The notes below the pieces were generated by a model. It searched no databases. It had not been told where the DNA came from and saw nothing but the letters and a program-made list of their open reading frames with translations. A program made the position numbers and the translations under genes. A DNA stretch of 64,000 bases from Rhipidocladum racemiflorum. Lineage: Eukaryota; Streptophyta; Magnoliopsida; Poales; Poaceae. The stretch spans positions 54,891,097 through 54,955,096 of the forward strand of contig CM070584.1 in the NCBI GenBank assembly GCA_036346355.1. Reading direction: 5' to 3'. Numbering within the stretch: the first letter of the stretch is position 1; every line of letters begins with the position of its first letter. Of the stretch, positions 46,930 through 58,555 are shown in pieces.

Positions 46930-47560
46930 CCGGGCGTGGCGCTCATCCAATCCTTGGCACTTTGGCAGACCTCCACTCCTTCTCTTCCTGCCGATTCCCC
47001 TCTTACGGCCGAGGCAGGCGGTCGCCCTCTCCCTCCACGCCGAGCGCCGCGCCACAGCTCCCACCGCTCCTTGCCGGCGCCTCCTCTTCCCGAACCGACC
47101 GACACGGTGACGCTGCCTCCCTCGCTCCCGAGTCGTGGCGCCGCCTCCCCTCTTCCGTGGCGCGGCGCCGCCGTCGCCCTGGCTCCCAGCGACACGCCGA
47201 CACCGCCTCCCCTCTCCCTCCACGCCAGCGGCGCCGCTGCCCTGGCTCGTCGCGGTTGTGCCTCGTGACTCCCACCGCGGCGGCGACGCCGCCTCTTCCC
47301 GAACCGGTCGACGCCGCCACCGCCTCCCTCCACAGCTCCGCTCCCGATGGCGCCGCCTCCCCTCTTCCGGCGCGGCGCCGTCGCCACGCTCGCTCTCGAG
47401 TCCGACGAACCGCCTCCCTCCACGGCCGTGTGATCATGCGCCGTGTGATTTCGCATTTTCGCCGGGAGCCTGGATTTGGGGAGGGAGAAGATTGAAGACG
47501 CGGTCGTGTGATGCGTCCGACGTGGGAGGCTTGCGATGGAAGGAGAGGAGAAAACAGGGG
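46930..47560. other. GC-rich low-complexity leader region of the hAT element
   Basis: Repetitive CTCCCACCGCTCC, CTCTTCCCGAACCG and GACGCCGCC modules keep long frames open on both strands. The predicted products are Pro/Ala/Arg/Ser-rich without domains. It lies upstream of the transposase start, so it is most likely a 5' leader or first exon. Capture of a host GC-rich exon is possible but not shown. Confidence 0.45.
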
Positions 47561-47684
47561 GAGTGGGGGCCATACTTCAGATTTGACTGGGGGCCCACAT
47601 GTCATAGGCTTGAGGGGTATAACTAAAAGTAAAAATTGACTGGGGGCCGAGGCCCCCACTCAGTACACGCTAAGTCCGCCCCTG

Positions 47685-48989
47685 CATCTGTGCCTTCGAA
47701 AAGGAAACAAAAAATGGTTGTGTCCATCTTGAACTTTCACGTACTAGTACTGTGTCTATCTAGATGAATGATCACACATTAACAGATGTTTTTTCTATAT
47801 ACAAATGGTCAGAATCAAGGTAAAAACTATTGGAAGATTTGATATTTGAACCTGCTATAGTTAGAATCCTATAGATAGAAGGATTAGATTGTAGCTATCC
47901 GTAATTGGTTGTTACTATTTACAGCATGTAATCTCCTACCTGTATACGCCACGGTGAGGGCTTTTCTCACCTTATTTAACACGTAGTCGCGACCTCCAAA
48001 GAGGTTGAAACGCTTCTGCCAAAGCTGTGAAATCCTTCATGGTAGATTTAGTTAATCAAGAATTATGAAATTTGTTCAGGATTGTAGGGGTAAAAAAAAA
48101 GAAGCGGATGACTGTGTTCTAGGATCCTACGTACCTACTAGGAGATCAGATATCGTTGTGGAAGGCTCAGTGCTCCTAGACACCCCTTTAAAGGTTATAT
48201 TGCAGTTATTCTGGCTTTTAGATATATATTTCCAATTTTTTTTTGCAGTTTTTCTCTAATCTTAGATGTTCGTTTATAAATGTCCATCCATTGATTTCTA
48301 ACCAGGTTAAGAAAAACATCAATCAAGAACGTAAATAATGTCATATTGCAGCTAGCGGACAAGCTGAACTTACTTATTATTTGGATACCCCAAGATATCA
48401 CATTAATCCGAACAATTAAACCGATTGATCGACACATGGATATTGCGCGACTAAATGCTGTAAATTTCTTCGATCCGATAATAAATAGCTGCCATTTTAT
48501 CCTGAGATCATACGTTGCAACGACCCGGTTGATCACCGGTTGCATTCAGTGACGCGCGTACGTTCACACAAAATACGCAAGCCAGGACACAATGGCCGTT
48601 CTGACGTAAAAACAAGAAGGAAAGACCGATCGACTTTGTAAACCATCCATCTGGGAGAGGACGATACTTTGTTCATTGGCTGGATTAATTATGTCCTTTA
48701 TTGCAAATGCGTTAAGTTTATCGCGGTAGCTTGGTCGTGGCTAGATACAATCGCAATCCAAGCGTAAGTCGCGGACGACGTACCCTTACGATGATCTTGC
48801 AATCAGACGCTTGCATTTGTGAATTTCTAACTAATGGTAAGTTTTTTTGGGAATTTCGCCGATTTACGGGTTCTAATATATGCAATTACGATCATTCGTT
48901 CGGCAATTAAAAAATCTCAAGTTAAACTGAATTTGATAAACCCCTGCAAGTTATTTTCTAGTATTTTCACGTTTGGCGAATACCAAACG
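47685..48989. other. Flanking DNA carried in each array unit, no gene
   Basis: This is what originally lay beside the hAT insertion on the side away from the MADS gene. The 48195-48545 (-) frame has no recognisable domain. It recurs in units 2 to 4. Confidence 0.6.
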
Positions 48990-49005
48990 CCGGCAATGTG
49001 CGATT

Positions 49006-49665
49006 TTTTTCAGATCAAAAGGGCATCAGACATGCCCCAGTTCCATTGAAAGAAACCCAAGGTTCAAATCAGTTAACAGAGCAAAAGCACATTTCACATG
49101 ACCCATTCACAGAACTCCCCTACAGGGAACAAAAGCACACTCAGAAAGCAGAAAAAGAGCACAGAAAACTTCTATCATTGCTTATTCGTCAAAGAAAACT
49201 GAAAGGAGCATCAGATTGCGTCAGGAAACTTGTCATCAACACTGTCAAGAATTTCATCTCCTTTCAGTTTGTTCATTCGCTTATCACGTCCAGCAAGAAA
49301 GGAGCTCGAATTTTGGCATCCAACCAATCGCAAAACTGTGTCATACGCAGCATCATCCCTTCTTTGAAGATCGGGTTCCAGTTCCTTAGAGTGAAAAGAT
49401 TCTTTCGCTAGATAGTTTTCATGCTCACCCAAATCTGAGAATGGAAAATCAAGTTATTTCTAGTATAACATATACTCCAAAGTGTAGCTGAAACGACAGT
49501 GTTTAGAACCATATTTTTCTTATTGCTCAGCCAATAACGAGCTATTGATTCATAGTCATAACCAATTGAAACACCAAAAAAATCTCCAATGATGTTCCAA
49601 GTATTTCTAGCCACAATACAGTCAAAAAACAGATGATTGATGGGCCAAAGATCACTACAAAAGCT
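49006..49665 (-). mobile_element. 5'-truncated LINE insertion, unit 1
   Basis: Flanked by a 16-bp direct repeat CCGGCAATGTGCGATT at 48990-49005 and 49666-49681, with a short T-run just inside the left copy (the poly(A) end of a minus-strand LINE). The minus strand encodes pieces such as VARNTWNIIGDFFG and LWSICYTRNNLIFHSQ, the reverse-transcriptase zinc-binding region (zf-RVT-like) found near the end of plant LINE proteins. Unit 2 also shows the preceding HLFFDC. Only the last about 660 bp were inserted. Confidence 0.8.
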
Positions 49666-49841
49666 CCGGCAATGTGCGATTGAAATAAAAAAACTAGTGG
49701 TTATTTTAAAATGAGGGAAAACTTATAAAGAAATGGTAGAAAATAGCTTTTAGAAATATTTATCGCAATCGCTTTGACGTGTCAAGGTCTTATTCATTCT
49801 CGTTTATAATCGATAAAAAGGGGAAAGAACACGGCCGGTTT

Positions 49842-50120
49842 GATACCAAAAGCTATCCAAAAACACTGCACACCCCTTTTATGTAGCATCGTTCACAACA
49901 ACACTAACACAGCTGGCCGGTAATTAAGGTATCAAAAGCTATCCAAAAACACTGCACACCCCTTTTATGTAGCATCGTTCACAACAACACTAACACAGCT
50001 GGCCGGTAATTAAGGTATCAAAAGCTATCCAAAAACACTGCACACCCCTTTTATGTAGCATCGTTCACAACAACACTAACACAGCTGGCCGGTAATTAAG
50101 GTATCAAAAGCTATCCAAAA
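49842..50120. repeat. 86-bp minisatellite, unit 1
   Basis: Three full monomers (GGTATCAAAAGCTATCC...CACACCCCTTTTATG...GGTAATTAA) and the first about 21 bp of a fourth, which is cut by the hAT element of the next unit. Confidence 0.95.
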
Positions 50121-51881
50121 CAGGGGCGGACGCAGAACAAAAATTGAGTGGGGGCATCTATATTATTGTAATAAGTACTGACTATTGCAACTTACAACTT
50201 TCATAATAACTTTGCCATTCAGTAAAACAAGTTAGAGGCTGAGTGAACTAACCTTTGCAATTTTTGAACAAAATGACTTTGAGACGATCGAGATACCACA
50301 ATATCATAATGTAATATACATATATATATCTTCTAAATAACGATATTATCTGTAAAGAAGAAAAGTTAGTGCAAGCCATATAAACAAAGTTAATGAAGAT
50401 AAATTTTAAACGTAGAAAAGGAGTAAGTTTTTAGTACATACCTTGCATTTTTCCCACGACGATTTTTGTCTTATGGAAACGATCAATGATCACCTCATTA
50501 GTGATCGTGTCTAGCATATCATTTTCTACGAAGCAAATGAGGCTATAGCTCAAAAACTTGTCCCTAATCTTGTTCCTTAAAGCATTCTTCACAGTTTTCA
50601 TGGTCGAGAAACATCTCTCAACAGTTGCAGTAGCAACAGGAAGAATATTGCTAATTTCAAAAGACGATAAACCAAAGGATATGATAGATGCTTCCTTGTA
50701 TCTACCATCAGTTTAGCTAGATCACCTATATTTTCCAAGATAGCAAATCGTGTATCATGGAGTATATTATCTATGTAGAGCCCAAGTTCATGCTCAAGTG
50801 TCACCATATCCTTGTGATTGAAGTCATCGAGGATAAAATCCCGATTTCCTCATCTTTGATTGGGATGATAATATGCCATTCTCTTTCTTTTAATCTGGAT
50901 CCCGAGGAAGCTTGTCTAAATCAATTAATTGAGGCACTACGAAATTTCTCTCAATGTAGGTTTTGATGTATTTGCACTTGAACTCCCTACAATGGTGTTG
51001 ATAGTTGTTGATTTTCTTATCAAAAATTGTCCATTATCTTCCCTACCAAATCATAGATGGTGTATTATAATGGTGAAATTATAATGATGGTGTATTATCA
51101 ACTTGATGAATGATGATTGATGACTATACCAAATCCCGGGCGGCGGGCGCTCATCCAATCCTTGGCACTTTGGCAGACCTCCACTCCCCTTCTCTTCTGT
51201 CGATTCCCTCTTACGGCGAGGCAGGCCGGTCGCCCTCTCCCTCCCACGGGCGACGCCGCCACAGCTCCCACCGCTCCTTGCCGGCGCCGCTCCCCTCTTC
51301 CCCGAACCGACCGACACGGTGACGCTGCCTCCCTCCGCTCCCGAGTCCCGACCGGCGCCGCCTCCTCTTCCGTGGCGCGGCCGCTGCCGTCGCCGCTGGC
51401 TCCCGGCGACACGCCGACACCGCCTCCCTCTCCCTCCACGGCGACGCGGCGCTCGCTGGCTCGTGCGGTTGTGCCTCGTGACTCCCACCGCTCATGGCCG
51501 ACGCCGCCTCTTCCCGAACCGGTCGACGCGCCCGCCTCCTCCACAGCTCCGCTCCGTGGCGCCGCCTCCTCTTCCCAGCGGCCGACGCTGCCGCGGCTCT
51601 CGAAGTCCGACGAAACCGCCTCCCTCCACGGTCGTGTGATCATGCGCCGTGTGATTTGCATTTTATTTGGGAGCCTGGGATTTGGGGAGGAGAAGATTGA
51701 AGACGCGGTCGTGTGATGCGTCCGACGTGGGAGGCTTGCGATGGAAGGGAGAGGAGAAAACAGGGGAGTGGGGCCATACTTCAGATTTGACTGGGGCCCA
51801 CATGTCATAGGCTTGAGGGTATAACTAAAAGTAAAATTGATCGGGGCCGAGGCCCCACTCAAGACACGCTAAGTCCGCCTG
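50121..51881 (-). mobile_element. hAT element, unit 2
   Basis: Left end CAGGGGCGGACGCAG, right end reading TCCGCCTG, then CATCTGTG at 51882-51889. The left flank is ATCCAAAA, so the two flanks do not match. Confidence 0.92.
50390..51034 (-). pseudogene. hAT transposase remnant, unit 2
   Basis: Same internally deleted N- plus C-terminal structure as 46183-46828, with extra frame breaks near 50640 and 50830-50900. Confidence 0.8.
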
Positions 51882-53211
51882 CATCTGTGCCTTCGAAAAG
51901 GAAACAAAAAATGGTTGTGTCCATCTTGAACTTTCACGTACTAGTACTGTGTCTATCTAGATGAATGATCACACATTAACAGATGTTTTTTCTATATACA
52001 AATGGTCAGAATCAAGGTAAAAACTATTGGAAGATTTGATATTTGAACCTGCTATAGTTAGAATCCTATAGATAGAAGGATTAGATTGTAGCTATCCGTA
52101 ATTGGTTGTTACTATTTACAGCATGTAATCTCCTACCTGTATACGCCACGGTGAGGGCTTTTCTCACCTTATTTAACACGTAGTCGCGACCTCCAAAGAG
52201 GTTGAAACGCTTCTGCCAAAGCTGTGAAATCCTTCATGGTAGATTTAGTTAATCAAGAATTATGAAATTTGTTCAGGATTGTAGGGGTAAAAAAAAAGAA
52301 GCGGATGACTGTGTTCTAGGATCCTACGCACCTACTAGGAGACTGTATACGTTGTGGAAGGCTCAGGTGCTCCCTAGACACCCCCTTTAAAGGTTATATT
52401 GCAGTTATTCTGGCTTTTAGATATATATTTCCAATTTTTTTTTGCAGTTTTTCTCTAATCTTAGATGTTCGTTTATAAATGTCCATCCATTGATTTCTAA
52501 CCAGGTTAAGAAAAACATCAATCAAGAACGTAAATAATGTCATATTGCAGCTAGCGGACAAGCTGAACTTACTTATTATTTGGATACCCCAAGATATCAC
52601 ATTAATCCGAACAATTAAACCGATTGATCGACACATGGATATTGCGCGACTAAATGCTGTAAATTTCTTCGATCCGATAATAAATAGCTGCCATTTTATC
52701 CTGAGATCATACGTTGCAACGACCGGTTGATCACGGTTGCATTCGATGGCGCGTCACGTTCACACAAAATACGCAAGCCAGGACACAATGGCCGTTCTGA
52801 CGTAAAACAAGAGAGGAAAGACCGATCGACTTTGTAAACCATCCATCACGGGAGAGGCGAAACTTTGTTCATTGGCTGGATTAATTATGTCCTTTTATTG
52901 CAAATCGTTAAGTTTATCGCGGTAGCTTAGGCTGTGGCTAGATACAATCGCAATCCAACTGGTAAGCTGGCAGACGTACGTACCCTTCTGATGATCTTGC
53001 AACTGTACGCTTGCATTTGTGAATGTCTAACTAATGGTAAGTTTGTTTGGGAATTTCTGCCGATTTACGGGGTTCTAATATGTACGAATTACGATCATTC
53101 GTTCGGCAATTAAAAAAAAATCTCAAGTTAAACTGAATTTGATAAACCCACGCAAGTTATTTTCTAGTATTTTCCTGTTGGCGAATACCAAACGCCAAGC
53201 AATGTGCGATT

Positions 53212-53875
53212 TTTTTTAGATCAAAAGGGCATCAGACATGCCCCAGTTCCATTGAAAGAAACCCAAGGTTCAAATCAGTTAACAGAGCAAAAGCACATTT
53301 CACATGACCCATTCACAGAACTCCCCTACAGGGAACAAAAGCACACTCAGAAAGCAGAAAAAGAGCACAGAAAACTTCTATCATTGCTTATTCGTCAAAA
53401 AAAAAAACTGAAAGGAGCATCAGATTGCGTCAGGAAACTTGTCATCAACACTGTCAAGAATTTCATCTCCTTTCAGTTTGTTCATTCGCTTATCACGTCC
53501 AGCAAGAAAGGAGCTCGAATTTTGGCATCCAACCAATCGCAAAACTGTGTCATACGCAGCATCATCCCTTCTTTGAAGATCGGGTTCCAGTTCCTTAGAG
53601 TGAAAAGATTCTTTCGCTAGATAGTTTTCATGCTCACCCAAATCTGAGAATGGAAAATCAAGTTATTTCTAGTATAACATATACTCCAAAGTGTAGCTGA
53701 AACGGCGGTGTTTAGAACCATATTTTTCTTATTGCTCAGCAAATAACGAGATATTGATTCATAGTCATAACCAATTGAAACACCAAAAAAATCTCCAATG
53801 ATGTTCCAAGTATTTCTAGCCACAATACAGTCAAAAAACAGATGATTGGCCAGTTTGACATCACTACAAAAGCTC
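53212..53875 (-). mobile_element. Truncated LINE, unit 2
   Basis: Between copies of GCAATGTGCGATT at 53199-53211 and 53876-53888. This copy reads MPSFCSDVKLANHLFFDCIV before the ARNTWNIIGD stretch, giving the best view of the zinc-binding region. Confidence 0.8.
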
Positions 53876-54046
53876 GGCAATGTGCGATTGAAATAAAAAA
53901 CTAGTGGTTATTTTAAAATGAGGAAAACTTATAAAGAAATGGTAGAAAATAGCTTTTAGAAATATTTATCGCAATCGCTTTGGCGTGTCAAGGTCTTATT
54001 CATTCTCGTTTATAATCGATAAAAAGGGGAAAGAACACGGCGGTTT

Positions 54047-54320
54047 GATACCAAAAGCTATCCAAAAACTTGCACACCCCTTTTATGTAGCATCGTTCAC
54101 AACAACACTAACACGGTGGCCGGTAATTAAGGTATCAAAAGCTATCCAAAAACAACGCACACCCCTTTTATGTAGCATCGTTCACAACAACACTAACACA
54201 CCGGCGGTAATTAAGGTATCAAAAGCTATCCAAAAACTTTGCACACCCCTTTATGTAGCATCGTTCACAACAACACTAACACAATTTGGCGGTAATTAAG
54301 GTATCAAAAGCTATCCAAAA
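54047..54320. repeat. 86-bp minisatellite, unit 2
   Basis: Three monomers and a partial fourth, differing from unit 1 at the ACTGCAC and CAGCTGGCC sites. Confidence 0.95.
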
Positions 54321-56119
54321 CAGTGGACGCAGAACAAAAATTGAGTGGGGGCATCTATATTATTGTAATAAGTCTTGACTATTGCAACTTACAACTTTCA
54401 TAATAACTTTGCCATTCAAGAAACAAGTTAGAGGTGAGTGAACTAACCTTTGCAATTTTTGAACAAAATGACTTTGAGACGATCGAGATACCACAATATC
54501 ATAATGTAATATACATATATATATCTTCTAAATAACGATATTATCTCAGAAAGAAGAAAAGTTAGTGCAAGCCATATAAACAAAGTTAATGAAGATAAAT
54601 TTTAAACGTAGAAAAGGAGTAAGTTTTTAGTACATACACTGCATTTTTCCCACGGCGATTTTTGTCTTATGGAAGCGATCAATGATCACCTCATTAGTGA
54701 TCGTGTCTAGCATATCATTTTCTCTGAAGCAAATGAGGCTATAGCTCAAAAACTTGTCCCTAATCTTGTTCCTTAAAGCATTCTTCACAGTTTTCATGGT
54801 CGAAACATCTCTCAACGATTGCAGAGCAACAGGAAGAATATTGCTAATTTCAAAAGACGATAAACCAAAGGATATGATAGATGCTTCCTTGTATCTACCA
54901 TCAGTTTAGCTAGATCACCTATATTTTCCAAGATAGCAAATCGTGTATCATGGAGTATATTATCTATGTAGAGCCCAAGTTCATGCTCAAGTGTCACCAT
55001 ATCCTTGTGATTGAAGTCATCAGGATAAAATCCCGATTTCCTCATCTTTGATTGGGATGATAATATGCCATTCTCTTTCTTTTAACTGGATCCCGAGGAA
55101 GCTTGTCTAAATCAATTAATTGAGGCACTACAGAAATTTCTCTCAATGTAGGTTTTGATGTATTTGCACTTGAACTCCCTACAATGGTGTTGATAGCTGT
55201 TGATTTTCTTATCAAAAAATTGTCCATTATCTTCCCCTACCAAATCATAGATGGTGTATTATAATGGTGAAATTATAATGATGGTGTATTATCAACTTGA
55301 TGAATGATGATTGATGACTATACCAAATCCCGGGCGGCGGGCGCTCATCCAATCCTTGGCACTTTGGCAGACCTCCACTCCCCTTCTCTTCCTGTCGATT
55401 CCCCCTCTTCTGGCCAGACAGGCCAGTGCGCCCTCTCCCTCCACGCCGGGCGACGCCGCCGCCCTGGCTCCCACCGCTCCTTGCCGGCGCCGCTCCCCTC
55501 TTCCCCGAACCGACCGACACGGTGACGCTGCCTCCCTCCGCTCCCGAGTCCCGACTGGCGCCGCCTCCCCTCTTCCGGCCGAGCGCGGCCGCCGCCGTCG
55601 CCCTGGCTCCCAGCGACACGCCGACACCGCCTCCCTCTCCCTCCACGCCGGCAGGCGCGCTGCCACGGCTCGTCGCGGTTGTGCCTCGTGACTCCCACCG
55701 CTCGCGGCGACGCGCTCCCCTCTTCCCGAACCGGTCGGCGCGCCCGGCCGCCTCCCTCCACAGCTCCGCTCCCGACTGGCGCCGCCTCCCCTCTTCCCCG
55801 AGCGCGGCCGACGCCGTCGCCCTGGCTCTCGAGTCCGACGAAACCGCCTCCCTCCACGGTCGTGTGATCATGCGCCCGTGTGATTTCGCATTTTATTTGG
55901 GGAGCCTGGGATTTGGGGAGGAGAAGATTGAAGACGCGGTCGTGTGATGCGTCCGACGTGGGAGGCTTGCGATGGAAGGGAGAGGAGAAAGCGAGGAGTG
56001 GGGGCCATACTTCAGATTTGACTGGGGGCCCACATGTCATAGGCTTGAGGGGTATAACTAAAAGTAAAAATTGACTGGGGGCCGAGGCCCCCACTCAGTA
56101 CACGCTAAGTCCGCCCCTG
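54321..56119 (-). mobile_element. hAT element, unit 3
   Basis: The left end reads CAGTGGACGCAG (altered relative to unit 1). The right end GTCCGCCCCTG is intact and followed by CATCTGTG at 56120-56127. Confidence 0.92.
54586..55227 (-). pseudogene. hAT transposase remnant, unit 3
   Basis: Starts at 55227 with MDNFLIRKS and ends at 54586. The dimerisation domain is shifted near 54810 where unit 1 reads through. Confidence 0.8.
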
Positions 56120-57442
56120 CATCTGTGCCTTCGAAAAGGAAACAAAAAATGGTTGTGTCCATCTTGAACTTTCACGTACTAGTACTGTGTCTATCTAGAT
56201 GAATGATCACACATTAACAGATGTTTTTTCTATATACAAATGGTCAGAATCAAGGTAAAAACTATTGGAAGATTTGATATTTGAACCTGCTATAGTTAGA
56301 ATCCTATAGATAGAAGGATTAGATTGTAGCTATCCGTAATTGGTTGTTACTATTTACAGCATGTAATCTCCTACCTGTATACGCCACGGTGAGGGCTTTT
56401 CTCACCTTATTTAACACGTAGTCGCGACCTCCAAAGAGGTTGAAACGCTTCACAAAGTGTGAAATCCTTCATGGTAGATTTAGTTAATCAAGAATTATGA
56501 AATTTGTTCAGGATTGTAGGGGTAAAAAAAAAGAAGCGGATGACTGTGTTCTAGGATCCTACGTACCTACTAGGAGACTGTATACGTTGTGGAAGGCTCA
56601 GGTGCTCACTAGACACCCCCTTTAAAGGTTATATTGCGATTATTACGGCTTTTAGATATATATTTCCAATTTTTTGCGCTTTTCTCTAATCTTAGATGTT
56701 CGTTTATAAATGTCCATCCATTGATTTCTAACCAGGTTAAGAAAAACATCAATCAAGAACGTAAATAATGTCATATTGCAGCTAGCGGACAAGCTGAACT
56801 TACTTATTATTTGGATACCCCAAGATATCACATTAATCCGAACAATTAAACCGATTGATCGACACATGGATATTGCGCGACTAAATGCTGTAAATTTCTT
56901 CGATCCGATAATAAATAGCTGCCATTTTATCCACGAGATCATACGTTGCAACGACCCGGTTGATCACCGGTTGCATTCAGTGACGCGCGTACGTTCACAC
57001 AAAATACGCAAGCCAGGACACAATGGCCGTTTACAGAAAACAGTAACAGGAAAGACCGATCGACTTTGTAAACCATCCATCTGGGAGAGGCCGAAACTTT
57101 GTTCATTGGCTGGATTAATTATGTCCTTTTATTGCAAATGCGTTAAGTTTATCGCGGTAGCTTGGCTGTGGCTAGATACAATCGCAATCCAAGCGTAAGT
57201 CGCGACGTCACGCATTCTTACGATGATCTTGCAATCAGACGCTTGCATTTGTGAATGTCTAACTAATGGTAAGTTTGTTTGGGAATTTCTGCCGATTTAC
57301 GGGGTTCTAATATGTACGAATTACGATCATTCGTTCGGCAATTAAAAAAAAATCTCAAGTTAAACTGAATTTGATAAACCCCTGCAAGTTATTTTCTAGT
57401 ATTTTCACGCTGGCGAATACCAAACGCCGGCAATGTGCGATT

Positions 57443-58103
57443 TTTTTTAGATCAAAAGGGCATCAGACATGCCCCAGTTCCATTGAAAGAAACCCAAGGT
57501 TCAAATCGATTAACGAGCAAAAGCACATTTCACATGACCCATTCACAGAACTCCCCTACAGGGAACAAAAGCACACTCAGAAAGCAGAAAAAGAGCACTG
57601 AAAACTTCTATCATTGCTTATTCGTCAAAAAAAAAACTGAAAGGAGCATCAGATTGCGTCAGGAAACTTGTCATCAACACTGTCAAGAATTTCATCTCCT
57701 TTCAGTTTGTTCATTCGCTTATCACGTCCAGCAAGAAAGGAGCTCGAATTTTGGCATCCAACCAATCGCAAAACTGTGTCATACGCAGCATCATCCCTTC
57801 TTTGAAGATCGGGTTCCAGTTCCTTAGAGTGAAAAGATTCTTTCGCTAGATAGTTTTCATGCTCACCCAAATCTGAGAATGGAAAATCAAGTTATTTCTA
57901 GTATAACATATACTCCAAAGTGTAGCTGAAACGACAGTGTTTAGAACCATATTTTTCTTATTGCTCAGCCAATAACGAGCTATTGATTCATAGTCATAAC
58001 CAATTGAAACACCAAAAAAATCTCCAATGATGTTCCAAGTATTTCTAGCCACAATACAGTCAAAAAACAGATGATTGTGGTTTCAAAGATCACTACAAAA
58101 GCT
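57443..58103 (-). mobile_element. Truncated LINE, unit 3
   Basis: Left duplication CCGGCAATGTGCGATT at 57427-57442. The right copy, at about 58104-58119, reads AGGCAATGTGCGATT. Confidence 0.8.
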
Positions 58104-58277
58104 CAGGCAATGTGCGATTGAAATAAAAAACTAGTGGTTATTTTAAAATGAGGAAAACTTATAAAGAAATGGTAGAAAATAGCTTTTAGAAATATTTATC
58201 GCAATCGCTTTGACGTGTCAAGGTCTTATTCATTCTCGTTTATAATCGATAAAAAGGGGAAAGAACACGGCCGGTTT

Positions 58278-58555
58278 GATACCAAAAGCTATCCAAAAAC
58301 ACTGCACACCCCTTTTATGTAGCATCGTTCACAACAACACTAACACAGCTGGCCGGTAATTAAGGTATCAAAAGCTATCCAAAAACACTGCACACCCCTT
58401 TTATGTAGCATCGTTCACAACAACACTAACACAGCTGGCCGGTAATTAAGGTATCAAAAGCTATCCAAAAACACTGCACACCCCTTTTATGTAGCATCGT
58501 TCACAACAACACTAACACGGTGGCCGGTAATTAAGGTATCAAAAGCTATCCAAAG
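58278..58555. repeat. 86-bp minisatellite, unit 3
   Basis: Three monomers and a partial fourth ending CTATCCAAAG at the next hAT. Confidence 0.95.

Larger units (their letters stand above)
45914..47684 (-). mobile_element. Nonautonomous hAT transposon, unit 1, duplication CATCTGTG
   Basis: 1771 bp with inverted ends CAGGGGCGGAC...GTCCGCCCCTG (near-perfect over the first 10-11 bp, then GTGGGGGC on both ends). It is flanked by a perfect 8-bp duplication CATCTGTG at 45906-45913 and 47685-47692, the hallmark of hAT insertion. It contains a minus-strand transposase remnant (46183-46828) and a GC-rich leader region (about 46930-47560). The transposase lacks its catalytic core, so the element could only move with an enzyme from elsewhere. 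Confidence 0.95.
45914..50120 (-). repeat. Tandem array unit 1 (4207 bp)
   Basis: First of at least five head-to-tail units: hAT element (45914-47684), flanking DNA (47685-48989), truncated LINE with its duplications (48990-49681), a spacer, and an 86-bp minisatellite (49842-50120). The left boundary is the first base of the hAT element. The unit ends at GCTATCCAAAA, where the next hAT begins. Only this unit's hAT has its own target duplication on the left. Confidence 0.95.
50121..54320 (-). repeat. Tandem array unit 2 (4200 bp)
   Basis: Same order as unit 1. Left junction GCTATCCAAAA|CAGGGGCGGAC. Near-identical to unit 1 apart from many small changes at CTG, CAG, GGC and G-run sites. Confidence 0.95.
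54321..58555 (-). repeat. Tandem array unit 3 (4235 bp)
   Basis: Left junction GCTATCCAAAA|CAGTGGACGCAG. Same internal order as unit 1. Confidence 0.95.

Noticed and set aside
46893..47659. Several 125-226-codon frames on both strands in the GC-rich hAT leader (repeated in units 2-5)
   Set aside because: Low-complexity Arg/Gly/Ala/Pro products, overlapping frames open on both strands at once, and changing ends between near-identical units.
48195..48545. 116-codon minus-strand frame in the array flank
   Set aside because: No domain, and the frame is disrupted in other units. It is probably chance.
49842..50120. Regular 86-bp repeats as a CRISPR array
   Set aside because: Eukaryotic context, monomers contiguous without unique spacers, and repeats far longer than CRISPR repeats.
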